Source of the DNA: Pleurostoma richardsiae
Lineage: Eukaryota; Ascomycota; Sordariomycetes; Calosphaeriales; Pleurostomataceae
Direction of reading: 5' to 3'
Length of the DNA stretch: 64,000 nt
Assembly (NCBI GenBank): GCA_030052745.1
Contig: JANBVO010000031.1
Location: 310,001 to 374,000, forward strand
This document shows, piece after piece, positions 21,773 through 37,532 of this stretch (the stretch's first letter is position 1; every line of letters begins with the position of its first letter). The notes under the pieces were generated by a model that was given only the letters and a program-made list of their open reading frames with translations, searched no databases and was not told the origin of the DNA. Made by a program: the position numbers and the translations under genes.

Positions 21773-23217
21773 ATGTCCTCCTTCGCTCGCGCTCTGCGGC
21801 CGGCCATCCGGGCCAGGCCGGCATCACTGAGAACTTGTCGTCCAGCTCGGATACTGCCCAGGATACAGGAGTAAGACGGTCATCCCCGCAATGCTCATGT
21901 CAGATGTTCCCTCTAACACTTTGAACAGTGTCCGCCCTCTTTCAACCACCCCACGCCTACGCTCCGAGCACAGCGGCGATATTAGCGACATCCCGCCGAC
22001 ACCAATTACTCACCTGTCCGAAGTCGAGGCGTCAATGCAGGAGGCCGTCTCCCGGTTCGCCAACGATGTCATCCTACCCAAAGTGCGCGACATGGACGAG
22101 GCAGAGGCAATGGACCCGTCCGTGGTGGAGCAGCTCTTCGAGCAGGGCGTGATGGGCGTTGAGATCCCGGAGGAGTTCGGCGGCGCGGGCATGAACTTCA
22201 CGGCAGGCATCCTGGCTATTGAGGAGCTTGCACGCGTAGACCCCTCCGTCAGTGTGCTGGTCGACGTGCACAACACACTCGTCAACACGGCCTTCCTCAA
22301 GTGGGGTTCCCCGCAGCTGCAGCGCCGCTTCCTCCCGCGGCTGGCCACCGAGAGCGTCGGCGCCTTCTGCCTCTCAGAGCCCGTGTCCGGGTCGGACGCC
22401 TTCGCGCTCGCCACCAAGGCCACCGAGACGGCTGACGGGTACCGGATCTCCGGGTCCAAGATGTGGATCACCAACAGCATGGAGGCGGGCATCTTCATCG
22501 TCTTCGCCAACCTCGACCCCTCCAAGGGCTACCGTGGGATCACGGCGTTCATAGTCGAGAAGGACACCAAGGGCTTCTCCATCGCCAAGAAGGAGAAGAA
22601 GCTCGGCATCCGCGCCAGCAGCACCTGCGTACTCAACTTCGACGACGTCGAGGTGCCCAAGGAGAACCTGCTCGGCCAGGTCGGCCACGGCTACAAGTAC
22701 GCCATCGGCCTGCTCAACGAGGGCCGCATCGGTATCGCCGCACAGATGACGGGCCTGGCGCTCGGCGCCTGGGAGAACGCGGCGCGGTACGTCTGGAACG
22801 ACCGCCGGCAGTTTGGCCAGCTGGTCGGCGAGTTCCAGGGCATGCAGCACCAGATGGCGCAGTCGTACGTTGAGATCGCCGCCGCGCGCGCGCTCGTCTA
22901 CAACGCGGCCCGCAAGAAGGAGGCCGGCGAGGACTTCGTCCGCGACGCCGCCATGGCGAAGCTGTACGCGTCCCAGGTAGCGGGCCGCGTCAGCGGGCTG
23001 GCGGTCGAGTGGATGGGCGGCATGGGCTTCGTGCGCGAGGGGCTCGCGGAGAAGTACTTCCGGGACAGCAAGATTGGTGCCATTTACGAGGGCACGAGCA
23101 ACATCCAGTAAGTCGCATGCGGCCCTTCTTGAGGTAATGTTGTGGTCGCGATGCTAACTTCTCTCTTTCAGGCTTAACACCATCGCGAAGCTGCTCCAGA
23201 AGGATTACACTGCTTAA
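21773..23217 (+). CDS. Short/branched-chain acyl-CoA dehydrogenase, mitochondrial
   Basis: This FAD enzyme catalyses the first oxidation of short or 2-methyl-branched acyl-CoA, as in valine and isoleucine breakdown. Three exons (21773-21870, 21929-23107 and 23172-23217) give 440 residues. Exon 1 encodes an Arg-rich mitochondrial presequence (SSFARALRPAIRARPASL). The dehydrogenase core shows EEFGGAGMNF, CLSEPVSGSDAF, KMWITNS, LNEGRIGIAAQMTGLA and the C-terminal GAIYEGTSNIQ. The catalytic base of the short/branched group is Glu420 in YEGT. The final exon adds LNTIAKLLQKDY. It is closest in pattern to human ACADSB; isobutyryl-CoA dehydrogenase is an alternative. Confidence 0.92.
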
Positions 23218-23451
23218 GTGGTCTTTCACGGTACATCATGCATTTGGGGCGTGAGTCGCACGGAGTTTGGGTAGCTACCGGTTATTATCAACCAAGCTGG
23301 CAGGGTCATAAACTTTGGAAGACGGACGACGAAGGCTTAAGATTAGAAATTTGTATCATCATCGTTTATCCAAGTTTAGTCTTGTATGTGACAAGTTCAG
23401 AGCATATCCAAACTCACGGCCGGACCCACCGCAGCTCGGCATCCGCCACGC

Positions 23452-24441
23452 TCAGGAGTCGCTGTGCCCGCCCTCGGCTGTCTTGGTCTTCTTGTTCACC
23501 TCGTCACGCCAGGCGTTCCACGAGCTCTCCGACGACCCCAGCGGGCGCCACCTCCCCGCCTCCATGTCCTCCCTAACCAGCCTCGCCACCTCCGGCGGCG
23601 CCTCGCCGAGGTGCTTCGTCCTCTCGATCCACTCCAGCTCCTCGGCCGTGCTGTCCCTGCCGCGGATCGCGTTCGCATACGGGTACCGCCCGAACCGGTC
23701 AATGATCGGCTTGTGCGCGTCCATGAGCATGCCCATGCCATACACTATGCTCTCCATAGTGATCTCCGCCCCCTCGGGGAGCCCCGGCGGCCGGGCCACG
23801 CCCTCCAGCAGCGTCAGCGGAAAGAGGTGCACGTCCGAGAGGACCTCCGCCCTCCGCGCCCGCCAGGGGTCCATCGTGCCGGACGCCTCCTCGGCGGCCC
23901 GGCGCGACTCCTCTACGAACGCGACACAGAGCTCCTGGGTGGACACCTCCTCGGAGTGCGCCAGCGGCGCGGCGAGCCAGACCCGGGCGAGCAACCAGAA
24001 TGCCGTGGAGGCGCCAGCCCAGCGGGTGCGGGAGTGCGGCCGCTGTGGCTCGGGGAGGGCGAGCAGGGACCGCGCGAAGGGCTGGCTGACGCGGTCAAAG
24101 TAGCCGTTCGTCCAGCGGGCGTCGATACCGCTGAACAGCGCGCGGGGGCACTGGTCGAGCAGGAGCTGCAGGCCGAGGGCCTGCCGGGGGAAGGAGGGGG
24201 AGTCCAGGGGAGGGAGGAGTGAGTACAGGTCGGGCATGCGGTCGAGGCCGACCCTGCTGAGGGCGTCGAGGGCAGGCCATGCGATAGGGCGGACGGTGTC
24301 TGCGAAAGCTGACTCTGCGAAGATCTGTAGCCAGGCAGAAGTGAAGTCGATTTCGCCTGCCGAGTCGAACGGAAGTCGTGCAGAGACTACCTGGTCCAGG
24401 AGAGACGGTGTGATGACGGACTTGAGGTCGTCACCCGCCAT
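23452..24441 (-). CDS. DUF924 family protein
   Basis: This is a 329-residue single-exon protein of the DUF924 family, whose function is not established; the fold is all-helical. Family hallmarks are LQLLLDQCPRALFSG (matching the usual LLDQFPRN), WTNGYFDRVSQPFA, and the C-terminal IIDRFGRYPYANAIRGRDST...EELEWI block. A run LFPLTLLEGV aligns with the central helices. The ATG at 24441 is the first in frame. It converges with the acyl-CoA dehydrogenase gene, leaving 234 bases between them, and has a 3 kb upstream region shared with PKC1. Confidence 0.88.
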   Translation of the reverse strand: MAGDDLKSVITPSLLDQVVSARLPFDSAGEIDFTSAWLQIFAESAFADTVRPIAWPALDALSRVGLDRMPDLYSLLPPLDSPSFPRQALGLQLLLDQCPRALFSGIDARWTNGYFDRVSQPFARSLLALPEPQRPHSRTRWAGASTAFWLLARVWLAAPLAHSEEVSTQELCVAFVEESRRAAEEASGTMDPWRARRAEVLSDVHLFPLTLLEGVARPPGLPEGAEITMESIVYGMGMLMDAHKPIIDRFGRYPYANAIRGRDSTAEELEWIERTKHLGEAPPEVARLVREDMEAGRWRPLGSSESSWNAWRDEVNKKTKTAEGGHSDS

Positions 24442-27400
24442 CACGAGAAGTCAATGCGATAGATTTTCCGGGAGAGGTGAGAGGGGAGGAAGCTGAGGCC
24501 TTGTCCGTGGTCCTTCCCATCCGTTGTTTCTACGGGATCCTGCGAGCATAAATACTCATGGGTCATCATTCTGAAGGCCCCTCATCCTCCTCGATGCCCC
24601 CGTTTAAAGAGGCAGGTCGCAGGCGCACGGTCCATGGTTCCCTGCTGGACTTGATGAATGCACTCCCCAATTACTAAGCCCACCTCGTCAGCATTTAGTG
24701 CATGTTGTTGGCTGTGAGCTATGGCGTGACAGCCGGAGGATCATCTTCGAGCTTGAGGTCCATTCGAACGTGAGGTTGTCTCTGAGATGTGGCTGGTAGC
24801 AGCCTTCGGTATTTGAGTTGTAGCATGGTTAGCCGAAAACCAGATATATAAGAAAGTTACGGCGGTACCTTAGTAGAGTTGCTGGACCCAGAAGCAGTCC
24901 TTTTTTGAAAGTGAAGAGACATGTGCCGGAAAAGAGTAGTTGTCTCGCTTCTTTTACGAGATACCTATCACAGCTCGCACCGGTTATTCTGGGCCTGCAT
25001 TTACTGACCCGAAGGTCTTCCGACCTCGTGAGTCGTGACGGGTTGGAGGCCATGTCTACAGTGTTTTTTAGAGGAGTCTCTGTGCGTAAGCCCGCGCAAT
25101 CTGACCGCTTGTCAGCTTTCCCACAATTTGTCCACGTCGCTAGGAACCTTGATTCATGACCCCCGAGGGCCATCAAAATCTCTGACGTCTCTAATCCGGG
25201 GGACTTCTCCGAGGCAGCGCCTATCGCAAGGGTTACAGAGTCTGGTACAGGCGTACTGGGAACAAGCCTTGGCGTCGGTAGGGCTGAATGACGTGCTTTT
25301 TAGTTAGCTCCACGAGCGTTTCAGCTCTCCTCGTTTTCAGCTTCCTCAGCCCGCCAGCCCGCCTGCACATGAATACTTGCAGGGCTGTGTCCACCGGGCC
25401 ACCGGCCACAGCGGCCCTCGAACAAAATCCTCCGGAGACCAGACGAGTCGGAGCTTTTGTCAACACCCGGTCCGGGCCGGAGTGGGATCCGCTGGTCTCG
25501 ACGTACCGGGGCTCGTTCCGTCGAGTCTCATACTTGTGACCAACTTGTCTCGTCATCAGGCGGTCAGTTCATGCAGGTGCATCAGTAGGAGGTATAAAAG
25601 GCGCAGATATTCCGCGTTATCTTGAAAGCGTCCAGTTGCTTGTGACGCGCAGGAAGAGCTACATATCGGGATGCCTCCACAATCAGTGTGACGTCACTCT
25701 TCCCTAGCGGATCAATCGCGACCGGACTCCTCTAGCCCTTGAATCTGGACCCTGTGATTTCGACGGTCGAACTGCCGGCGTGGAGACAATACGAGGTTCC
25801 AGTGGGCGTGTGGAAGCTCCGAGCGGTTGCGGGACAGTGAGATGCCGTGGCTTAGCAGGACTACAGACCGCCACAACTGCCCACCTAGGGTGTGGCTGAG
25901 CCACGTACCTGAAAAGTCCTACGGGTGGACCCCAGATTCAACACAACGCGACCCGCTGCCCAACGTGCCCCATGCGGAGTGTTGTACGGAATGCGGTCCC
26001 GAGAGTAGGAAGGAAACTCCGTGGTGGGACATGCAAGGAGAGGTACGAGTACATTACCCTCCCATGGGGGCTCAAGGGAGAGATATACGGTGTCTATAGG
26101 CAAGTAAGCATGGAGACCAGTCTCGACTCTGGCGGGCGGGCAGACCCGATCAGAATAGAGGGGCAGTGAGTGGGCTGTGGTACAGCAAAACGCTGAGCTG
26201 TGACGCCTCATACTTGCCTACCGACATAGTAATAGAGGCGTACTGGATTCCAATTACAGTAGTACTGGTAAATTTCTGTACTTCGTAAGAGGAGGTCCGG
26301 AGTCGGTGGGCGCCTGAGTGGTAAGAGCGAGACAAACCATCATTGTCAGGATATCTGACTTCAGGTTGTGTTGCCGGTGACACCCAAAGGACGTCCATCC
26401 AGTCACCAATACGCTGCGCCTCCTTAGGACTCAGGGCACGCTGATCTATCTACTGCGTCAAGTATCATCTTTGGCCGAGCCTCTCTCTCCCTCCTTCTTT
26501 TCCTGTAATCACGGCCCCCAGGGTGAATTGCCTCCCGCCACCACCTTCATCTTGCCGGCAGCAGTAGAACCAGCCAAGAGCTGCCCGCTGACAGACCGGG
26601 CCGAAAGAACCAGAAGACAGGCAACGAATCCAGGAGAAGAGCAGAACTGTGACGCGACCTGGGGGACTTGTTTAGCCTTCCATAACCCCGATCAGAGCTG
26701 GCCAGCTCAGTCGTATTCGGCAAGACGCCCCTCATCCACTCACTGCCGACCTGCCTTAGTTTATGACTTGCTCCGCGCTCCAAGCAACACCGGCCTGAAG
26801 AAAAGAGGGAGGAAGAGCCGGAGACGAGGAGATCGGAGGAGTGGATACCAACACGACAGCATACCGACCTACGGTACCTACGGTACCCCTGCTATTCTCG
26901 ACCACCGCCGGCAAGACATCCATTGAAGACCCCGAAACGGTGCGAAGAGCTTGCCGTTAGTTAATCCTGCATCTGCATAACTCCGGATTCCATCGCTGTG
27001 CTTCGATTTGGCAGCAACAGCCTTGCCTCCACAGTTGGCGCTGTCGACCTAAGGCGAGGCGAGGCAAGACAAGGAAGGCAAAGGAAAGGTACCTTGGGTT
27101 TTGGCCGTGTGAAGGCTGGGCGCTGCTGGTGCGATCGCATGGTTTGGGCGGTGCCGATGCGAAACGCAGAAGCCCCGCCATAAATTCGTCACTGACGCAC
27201 GCACCGCACGTCTCTCTTCACCACAACCCCATCGACTTTTTCCCCGCCCAAACGTGACAACAGACCATTCCCCTGCCCGCCTGCCCGCCCGCCTGCCTAC
27301 CTGCCTACCTGCCTACCTGCCAGTCACTCCCTACCCAGACCACCTCCGTCCCGACCAGAGACACCAACACCCGCCAAGTCCACTTCCAGCCAGCGACGAC

Positions 27401-27555
27401 CCGTAAAACCCTCCCACCCCCCCATCCAGTCCGCCCGTGTGTTTTCACCACCACCACTACCCCCCAGCCGAGGCCGTCACGCGAACACCCCGTCCTGAGA
27501 GCGAGTTTCTAGCCCGATTCCCTGCGCGTCTCTCGCGCAGACGAACACCGCCAAG
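24442..27555. other. Long intergenic region between DUF924 gene and PKC1
   Basis: This is 3.1 kb between divergent genes. ORFs up to 151 codons (26471-26926) have no ATG at their 5' end, no family features and Ser/Arg/Pro-rich composition, so I read them as non-coding. The part from about 27180 on is a C-rich, pyrimidine-rich leader typical of a long 5' UTR of PKC1. TATAAAA at 25593-25599 has no gene close to it. I found no transposon features. Confidence 0.5.
27271..27320 (+). repeat. Degenerate CTGCC(Y)(R)C tandem repeat in PKC1 leader
   Basis: Six or seven imperfect 8-base units (CTGCCCGC, then CTGCCTAC three times) occur about 240 bases upstream of the PKC1 start. The tract is almost purely pyrimidine-G and lies in the presumed 5' UTR or core promoter. 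Confidence 0.75.
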
Positions 27556-31433
<3,878 letters not shown>

Positions 31434-32034
31434 AGGGAAGCGGGTTAAAATTGTGATACCAAATTAAAAGGTCGAAGGTGGAATGAAAGTGCATAAAGGA
31501 GGCCGCACACTCGGCGGCGAAGGGACTCGCACCTGCCGAGGAGGTCCTGGGCCCTTGTACCTGGTGGTGCTAGCCCGCCGCAACTCTGCGAGGTCCTGCA
31601 GCTGTCTCTACGTTGGACATCTGGGCGTTTTCCCCTCAGGGCATGTGCTGAGTCTAAATCAGGGCATCAGGGCCTTGGCGTCGCTCAGCGTTGGTGGGCT
31701 TCAAAAATAGGGGTTAGGCACGTCGGATAGAGACGGGACGGGACGGCGGCACAAGAGGAGCGTGCGGACGTGTAGGGCTTGAGTGTTTGCGATTACGACG
31801 AAGACGTAGGCCACGAAGAAAGAACCTAATAGGGGCCCAGCGAGAGGCTTGTTGTTGACTCCCTGTTGTCCGCCACCCCAAGTCCATCCGAAGCCCTTTT
31901 GGTCCGTATATGAACTGTGACTGCTGGGTCTTTTGTCTATTCGCCTAGTTTTACATACAACATGTGGTCTACTTTTATACACTATGTTCAGAGCTCTGAG
32001 ACTTGGTACACGCTCGGCGCTGATGCCTCGAACC
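31434..32034. other. Intergenic between convergent PKC1 and SHE9
   Basis: This is 601 bases holding both 3' UTRs. Short frames on either strand look random. I see no gene and no clear structure. Confidence 0.5.
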
Positions 32035-33360
32035 TCATGCCCTGCGGAACGCGAGCGCGGCAATGCCGGCCATGACGGCGGCGCCGGCGACGGCACCCTC
32101 CACGGCAATGAGGGACACGTCCCGCATCCTCAGGTCTATCCTCCTTTCGCTGTAGAGATCCTCCAACGCGGGTCTCCACAGGCCCGGATCCGATAGCATC
32201 TCCTTCCATGAAAGCGCCGTCACGGGGATAGCCTCCTCAGCAGCAGCGGCGGGCGACTCGACAGCAGGAAGGGCCGCCCCATCGGCGGTAGGGATGACCG
32301 CCTCGCCCTTCTCTGCCGCCTCCTCGACCTCTCTTCTCTCTAGCGCCTGCCTGACGCCAACCAGCTCCTTGCGCACCTCCTCCAGCGCGCGGCCCTCCTC
32401 CGCCGCCACGCCCCTGACCAGGCGCGCCCGCCGCCACGGCTCGGCCACGAACTGCAGCACCAGGAACAGCAGGACGTTGACGCCCATGAGGCCCCAGGTG
32501 CCCCAGGTGCTCTGCCTCCGTATGCGGTCACTCCACACCTGCTCCTCGTGGTACCGCCGCAGGATGCCGGCGTTGAGCGCGGCGCCCAGCCTGCTCTCCT
32601 CGGCCTCCGCGTCGGTGAGCCGCTGGGCGGCCTCGGCGACGCGGGACTCGACCTCGTGGTCGAGGCGGTACAGCTCAGTGAAGCGCTCGAGGTCCGCGGG
32701 GGACCAGGTGTCCTTGCGGGCGAGCAGGGCGGTGACCTCGCGCTGGGTGGCGGCGCGGCGCTCGTTGACGGACTTGTAGTTGGCGCGGGCGGCGCGCAGG
32801 GCGGACTGCGCGGCGGCGAGCTCGGCCTCGAGGCGCGCGTTGGAGGCCTTGATGGCGTCGATGGCGGTGTAGCCGGTCAGGTCGTTGAGGGCCTGGGAGG
32901 CGACGAGGACGCGGGACTGGAAGTTGTCCATGAAGGTGCTGAAGCGCTCGGAGAGGTGGGAGGAGCGTCCATTCGATGACGAGGTTGGGGAGGAGGCTGA
33001 GGATGGGGCCTCGTCGGGTTGTGGTGTTGACGATGTCTGTGCCGAGGAGGAGGTCGTTTTCGTGGAGGGGTCGTTAGAGGAGGCAGAGAGCTCCTCTGGG
33101 CGGGGAGACGCTTCGTCGGTGGCATTGAGCTTCTCTGGCGCAGAGGACGAAGGCAGTGGCTGCTTTGGGGGGTCGGTCGAGTAGAAACGTATCCGTGCTC
33201 GGAAACTGCAGCCGAGACACACTGGCGACGGTCTCACGACGACCGCCTGCAGGCTCACGATGCCCGCCCGGCGCTGTCGGGACGAGCTGTTGCCGAGCTT
33301 CTCCAGAAGAAGCCGCGGGCCGGGCCGGAGCAGCGGCCTGGCGACGGCGGCTGGGGTCAT
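32035..33360 (-). CDS. she9: Mitochondrial inner-membrane protein SHE9/MDM33
   Basis: This protein is needed for normal mitochondrial distribution and inner-membrane fission. The likely start is ATG 33360 (MTPAAVARPLLRPG), giving 441 residues. The frame is open 62 codons further upstream but without conserved character. An Arg-rich mitochondrial presequence (to about residue 60) and a Ser/Pro-rich spacer come first. A long coiled-coil domain follows (SHLSERFSTFMDNFQSRV to RLGAALNAGILRRYHEEQVW). The first membrane span is in TWGLMGVNVLLFLVLQFV. A second hydrophobic segment at the C-terminus (LIAVEGAVAGAAVMAGIAAL) matches the two-span family topology. One exon, high GC. Confidence 0.9.
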   Translation of the reverse strand: MTPAAVARPLLRPGPRLLLEKLGNSSSRQRRAGIVSLQAVVVRPSPVCLGCSFRARIRFYSTDPPKQPLPSSSAPEKLNATDEASPRPEELSASSNDPSTKTTSSSAQTSSTPQPDEAPSSASSPTSSSNGRSSHLSERFSTFMDNFQSRVLVASQALNDLTGYTAIDAIKASNARLEAELAAAQSALRAARANYKSVNERRAATQREVTALLARKDTWSPADLERFTELYRLDHEVESRVAEAAQRLTDAEAEESRLGAALNAGILRRYHEEQVWSDRIRRQSTWGTWGLMGVNVLLFLVLQFVAEPWRRARLVRGVAAEEGRALEEVRKELVGVRQALERREVEEAAEKGEAVIPTADGAALPAVESPAAAAEEAIPVTALSWKEMLSDPGLWRPALEDLYSERRIDLRMRDVSLIAVEGAVAGAAVMAGIAALAFRRA

Positions 33361-33950
33361 CGAGCGGCTTCTCAGCTGCGAGGAGAGGCAGGGATCAAGC
33401 CGTCTTGCTTCGAGAGCGAGCGGTCGTGGCTGTGGCCAAGCTACTCGGTAACTTGCTCGGGACTTGTTGACTCCGGCATAATGTGTAGCGATGCTAGTGA
33501 TATTCCCGGTTACAGACCTTAGGTAAGCTAACGATTGACCGCGCATTGGCGGGGTTCACCGCTGTCGACGGCTCACCGCCTCTGATGCGCCGGCGGCAGT
33601 ATTCCTCACCGACCGACGTCCTACGGCAGAATCAGCTTCACCGCGATGGGCTTACTCTCCAACTCATATCTTCAGCCCGTGAAGAACCATGCCACAAATC
33701 TTCCTCTGTTTGAGCATCCAACGCTGTGGCACTCATGATGTAATAGGGAACTTTAGCATTCACAACATTCTGATAGTCTTCGAAAACCTTTCCTACAGCA
33801 TTGTTGAACAGACACGGCTTGAAACCGCGAAAAGAGTACCCCCCATCCTTTTCAAATCAATCCTCATCCGTCACTATGCGACATGTGATTTTATTCTACC
33901 CATGTACGGTCTCGCCTTTTGAGTTCCGCCCTCAAAGAAGGGTAATTATC
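33361..33950. other. Intergenic, edge of housekeeping block
   Basis: This is 590 bases between two minus-strand genes. It holds the SHE9 promoter and the 3' UTR of the decarboxylase-like gene. GC content falls clearly here (about 33.7 kb), where the housekeeping block gives way to accessory genes. No gene is seen. Confidence 0.5.
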
Positions 33951-35014
33951 CTAAACAGCAAAGGTCTCGAGCGTTTCCCGGGCAAATAACTCTTCGGGTT
34001 GGAAACGCTTGCGAGCCAACCCCTGCTCATAGGAATATTGGCAGAACTTGTCAATGACGTGCCGGTTTGCGTCGAACCCGTCCACCCAGTAGTCGTTACC
34101 CATCAGCTTCCTCGTCTCGTCCAAGTGGTCCTCGAGCCACGGTAGCATGAAAGCCAACGCTGCTCTCTCGGCAATATCCTCACGGGCGAGTTCCATCGAC
34201 TTTGCAAATGCCTTCATGAGGTTCTTTGCTAGCCAGGGGTTCTTCTCGTAAAGAGACCGCTTGATAACGACAACATGCATGATGGGGTGGATGCCGGTAC
34301 GTTTGTAGTAGTCCGTCTCAACTTCTTTGAAATTGGGGAAGAGCCGTACAACCTTATCCTTGTCATAGGTTGACGGCTGCGGTGCTGTGTAGATGGCATC
34401 GATCTCTCCCTTGGCCAGCATGTGGGACAGGCACTTTCCAGGAGCGATCGAGCTGACGTTGTCTGGGAGATTGAAGCTCACACGCTCCGGGCGCGTCACA
34501 GCCGCGGGCTCCAGGGTGCCTGTCTTCCACTTCATCTCATCTTCGCCGACCCCATACTCCTCCCGCAAGATGCCTCGCTGCCAGACAATTGCGGTCACTA
34601 GGTACGCGGGGAAAAGAAGAAGATGGTGAGCTCAGGCCCACCCCCATCCTGCAGGCACGATCAGGATCACTTACTGCCATATTCCGGCGCCGACACCGTC
34701 TTGCCTCGCAAATCCTCCGGCTTCTTGATGCCGCTCTTGCTGTTGACGTAGATGGACTGATGTCGGAACATGCGGGAAGGGAAAACAGGAATCGCAATCA
34801 GTGGCGGGTTGGGTTCGCTCATCAGATAAAGGTATGCGGAGAGCGAAAACTCGGCGATATCAAACTCCTGGTATCGCGCCTGCCGGAAGAAGATCTCCTC
34901 TACGCGCATGCCGACGAGACAGTTGAGGTCGACACCATCGACCTTGACACGGCCGTCGTGGATGGCGCGCATCCGGTCGTAGGTGCCGGAAGCGAACGAT
35001 AGCGTGAGAGGCAT
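33951..35014 (-). CDS. 4,5-dihydroxyphthalate decarboxylase-like protein (periplasmic-binding fold)
   Basis: Two exons (35014-34675 and 34597-33951, 77-nt intron) give 328 residues. The N-terminus LSFASGTYDRMRAI, the VDGVDLNCL strand, the EEIFFRQ block and DIAEFSLSAYL are hallmarks of the DHP-decarboxylase/NMT1-like family, which adopts a solute-binding-protein fold. Splicing joins SAPEYG to MTAIVWQRGIL as in relatives. Bacterial members decarboxylate 4,5-dihydroxyphthalate in phthalate breakdown. Fungal members are poorly characterised and may use other dihydroxy-aromatic acids. There is no signal peptide, so it is probably cytosolic. It is divergent from an anion:cation-symporter permease, which suggests a shared substrate pathway. 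Confidence 0.85.
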
Positions 35015-35787
35015 TTTAGAATGAGCGTGCGACGATGTAACCTGTTGATCAGCGAATATCCGTTTTCGTCAAGGTAAGGAGGAATGAATGAATCTGTTGT
35101 GGTAGTTGTTGCGACGAAGGCGTCTGAGTAACGTTAGATATAATTACGGGCAAGTTCACGCCGTGATGGACCTTCGTTCCAGCGACACGTTTTGAAGCAG
35201 CGAAAGGGTGAGCATGACTAGCCTCAGATGCACTTTGACTCGCTTGGTCGTGTATTCCGGATTGTATCTTAGACGAGTATTCTCTCAACCTTGCGCTCAC
35301 GGTATGGAGAGTATCTTAGTGAGCCGTACTGAAGTGAGCTAGTAGCGACCCGGGGACCTGGACGCTAGGTAATTACAACACAGGTGCAGCTGAGAAATCC
35401 ATTCATTCAGGGTGATAGGGTGTCAGTTATCCAGGCCAGGCAGAGATAGGATGGCAGCCATCCAAGCGCTAATCTCGATAGGCGCAAGTCACTCTGTAGC
35501 CACTGCCAACCTACCTAATTCCAACATCCTTGACTCGTTGGAGCCTTTGATATCTGTGTCGTTGACTTAGCGTGCGGGACAATCTCACCAGGTGTATACC
35601 CGTATCGATCGTAGAGGACGTGGTCTCAGTCTTGTCGTAGAGATAAGGATGTACGTAGGTAACACGGAGTGCCACGCGCGAGCCATCAAGGGTGTCAACA
35701 TCAGTGTATATATTCCCATCTCGTTTCAGGCGGAGAGACGTCGACAACCAAATAATGATTCACATCTGAATTGAGCAGAGTATCGCA
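35015..35787. promoter_or_regulatory. Divergent promoter, decarboxylase-like gene and permease
   Basis: This 773-base bidirectional region probably co-regulates its two flanking genes. A TTCCGGAT sequence lies at about 35256-35263, and a related TCCGGAT occurs before the next monooxygenase. It is too short to count as a defined site. No gene is seen. Confidence 0.45.
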
Positions 35788-37532
35788 ATGTCTTCCCAAA
35801 AGTCCGAGTCCAAGCGAACCATCGAGCTGGCGCCTGAATCCTCGCCAACTCGAGGTTCGTTCGTGGATACTGTCGACCCCGAACTGGAGAAAAGAGTGTT
35901 GCGCAAGCTCGATCTCAACATTCTACCTCTGATCATGCTGATGCAACTGATCTCCTTCCTCGACCGTTCAAATATTGGTAATGCTAAAGTCCATGGGCTG
36001 GTGGATGATCTGCGCCTCAAGGGGTCGGACTTCAACGGTAAGACATCCTGCGTACCACAGCAAGAGAGTGGTGACACTATTGAGGGGGGAAATCAAATGA
36101 GAAATGGTGTCAGTCGACTGAAACCCATATCGTTGCAGTGGCTGCTTCTATATTTTATGTCACCTATATCGTCTTCGAGATCCCGTACAACATCGTGCAG
36201 CAACGCTTTGGAGCTGCCCGCGTCAGTGAGTAGCACCACTCGCCTAAAACATCCCGAGCTATAGACTGACATGTTAAATAGTCCCTACTATCGTCGTTGC
36301 ACTGAGCTTGGTCACCATCTTCACTGGGTTCGTCAAGAACTATGGGGGGCTCTTAGCAACCCGTTTGGTATTGGGCATGTGCGAGGCTGGTCTCTTCCCA
36401 GGGCTGAATTACTACCTCAGCATGCTGTATACCCGGGAGGAATATGCCAAGCGTGTGTGCATGCTCCTCGTTGCCACTGCGCTGAGTGGTGCCTTCGGTG
36501 GCCTGATCGCATACGGCGTCTTGCAGATGGACGGCATCTCAGGAGTCGCTGGGTGGCGATGGCTGTTCTACATCGAAGGGCTCATGTCTACTGTGATCGG
36601 CGTCTGTGGCTTCTTTTTCCTGCCCAGCACTGCTGAGGAGGCTCGCTTCCTTACCAACGAGGAGAAGAACGTGGCGCGCATACGTCGGCTCCGCAGAGCC
36701 GAAGATTCCGGTGACAGCAAGATTCAATGGGCGGAAGTACGGGAAGCTTTCGCCTCACCAATCTGCTGGCTGTCAGGCCTGATCCAGTTTGGCGCCGACA
36801 TTTGCCTCTATGGTGAGTGACGTGTGCCGTGGCCCCTGAGACCCAGAATCATCGCTAATCTCGCAATCGTGTAGGGTTTTCGACCTTCCTGCCAACAATT
36901 ATTCAAGGCATGGGTTATGCTTCTCTCCAGATTCAGGTGAGCAGGCGCCTTCCATGAACATCCCGAACAAAACTAACTCCGATAACCTTCCATTATAGTA
37001 CCTCACCATCCCCATCTATCTCTGGGGCGCCTTCGTATATCTTGTGACAGTACAGTCTATGGGCCTAATCCGCCATGAACGTCGGTCTACATACATGCTG
37101 ATCTTCGGCGTTTTCACCCTCGTGGGCTACGTTCTGTTGATCACTTGTCGAAAAGCTGGTGTGCTCTACTTTGCGTGCTTTCTCTGCGCCAGCGGCCTCT
37201 ACATTGTCACAGGCCTCAACATCACCTGGATTGGCGGTAATGTCAAGGGCCGATACAAGCGCGCGGTGGCAATTGGCATGAACCAGACCATGGGCAATGC
37301 TGGCGGCGTCGTCGCCGGGCAGATTTACATGGCCACCGACGCCCCTCGCTACGTGATCGGCCAGTCTGTAAGTTTGGGCGGCATATGCCTTGCGTTGATT
37401 GTCACAGTGGTTCTGTACGCAACTTTCCGATATCAGAACGCGCAGAGGGCGAAGAAGCTTGCGGATAGTGTCGAGGACGAGCCGGAAATGGCGGGCAGTG
37501 ATAGAAGCATCCACTTCAGGTATATGCTTTGA
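35788..37532 (+). CDS. MFS permease, anion:cation symporter (Dal5/Tna1-like)
   Basis: This plasma-membrane transporter is predicted to bring in a small organic anion; relatives carry allantoate, nicotinate, biotin or phthalate. Five exons (35788-36037, 36139-36225, 36282-36812, 36875-36936 and 36999-37532) give 487 residues with about 12 membrane spans. The N-terminal LRKLDLNILPLIMLMQLISFLDRSNIGNAK is the family signature. YLSMLYTREEYAKR, GWRWLFYIEGL and FFFLPST in the middle loop, and IGMNQTMGNAGGVVAGQIY in the C-terminal half, confirm it. Exons 2 and 4 are short (87 and 62 nt) and easily missed. Its neighbours suggest an aromatic carboxylate as cargo. Confidence 0.92.

Noticed and set aside
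26471-26926. 151-codon plus-strand frame before PKC1
   Set aside because: There is no ATG at its beginning, no domain and a random-like composition.
24442-27555. Transposon or RIP-mutated island in the 3.1 kb gap
   Set aside because: There is no AT bias, terminal repeats or transposase fragment. It looks like plain intergenic DNA and a long leader.
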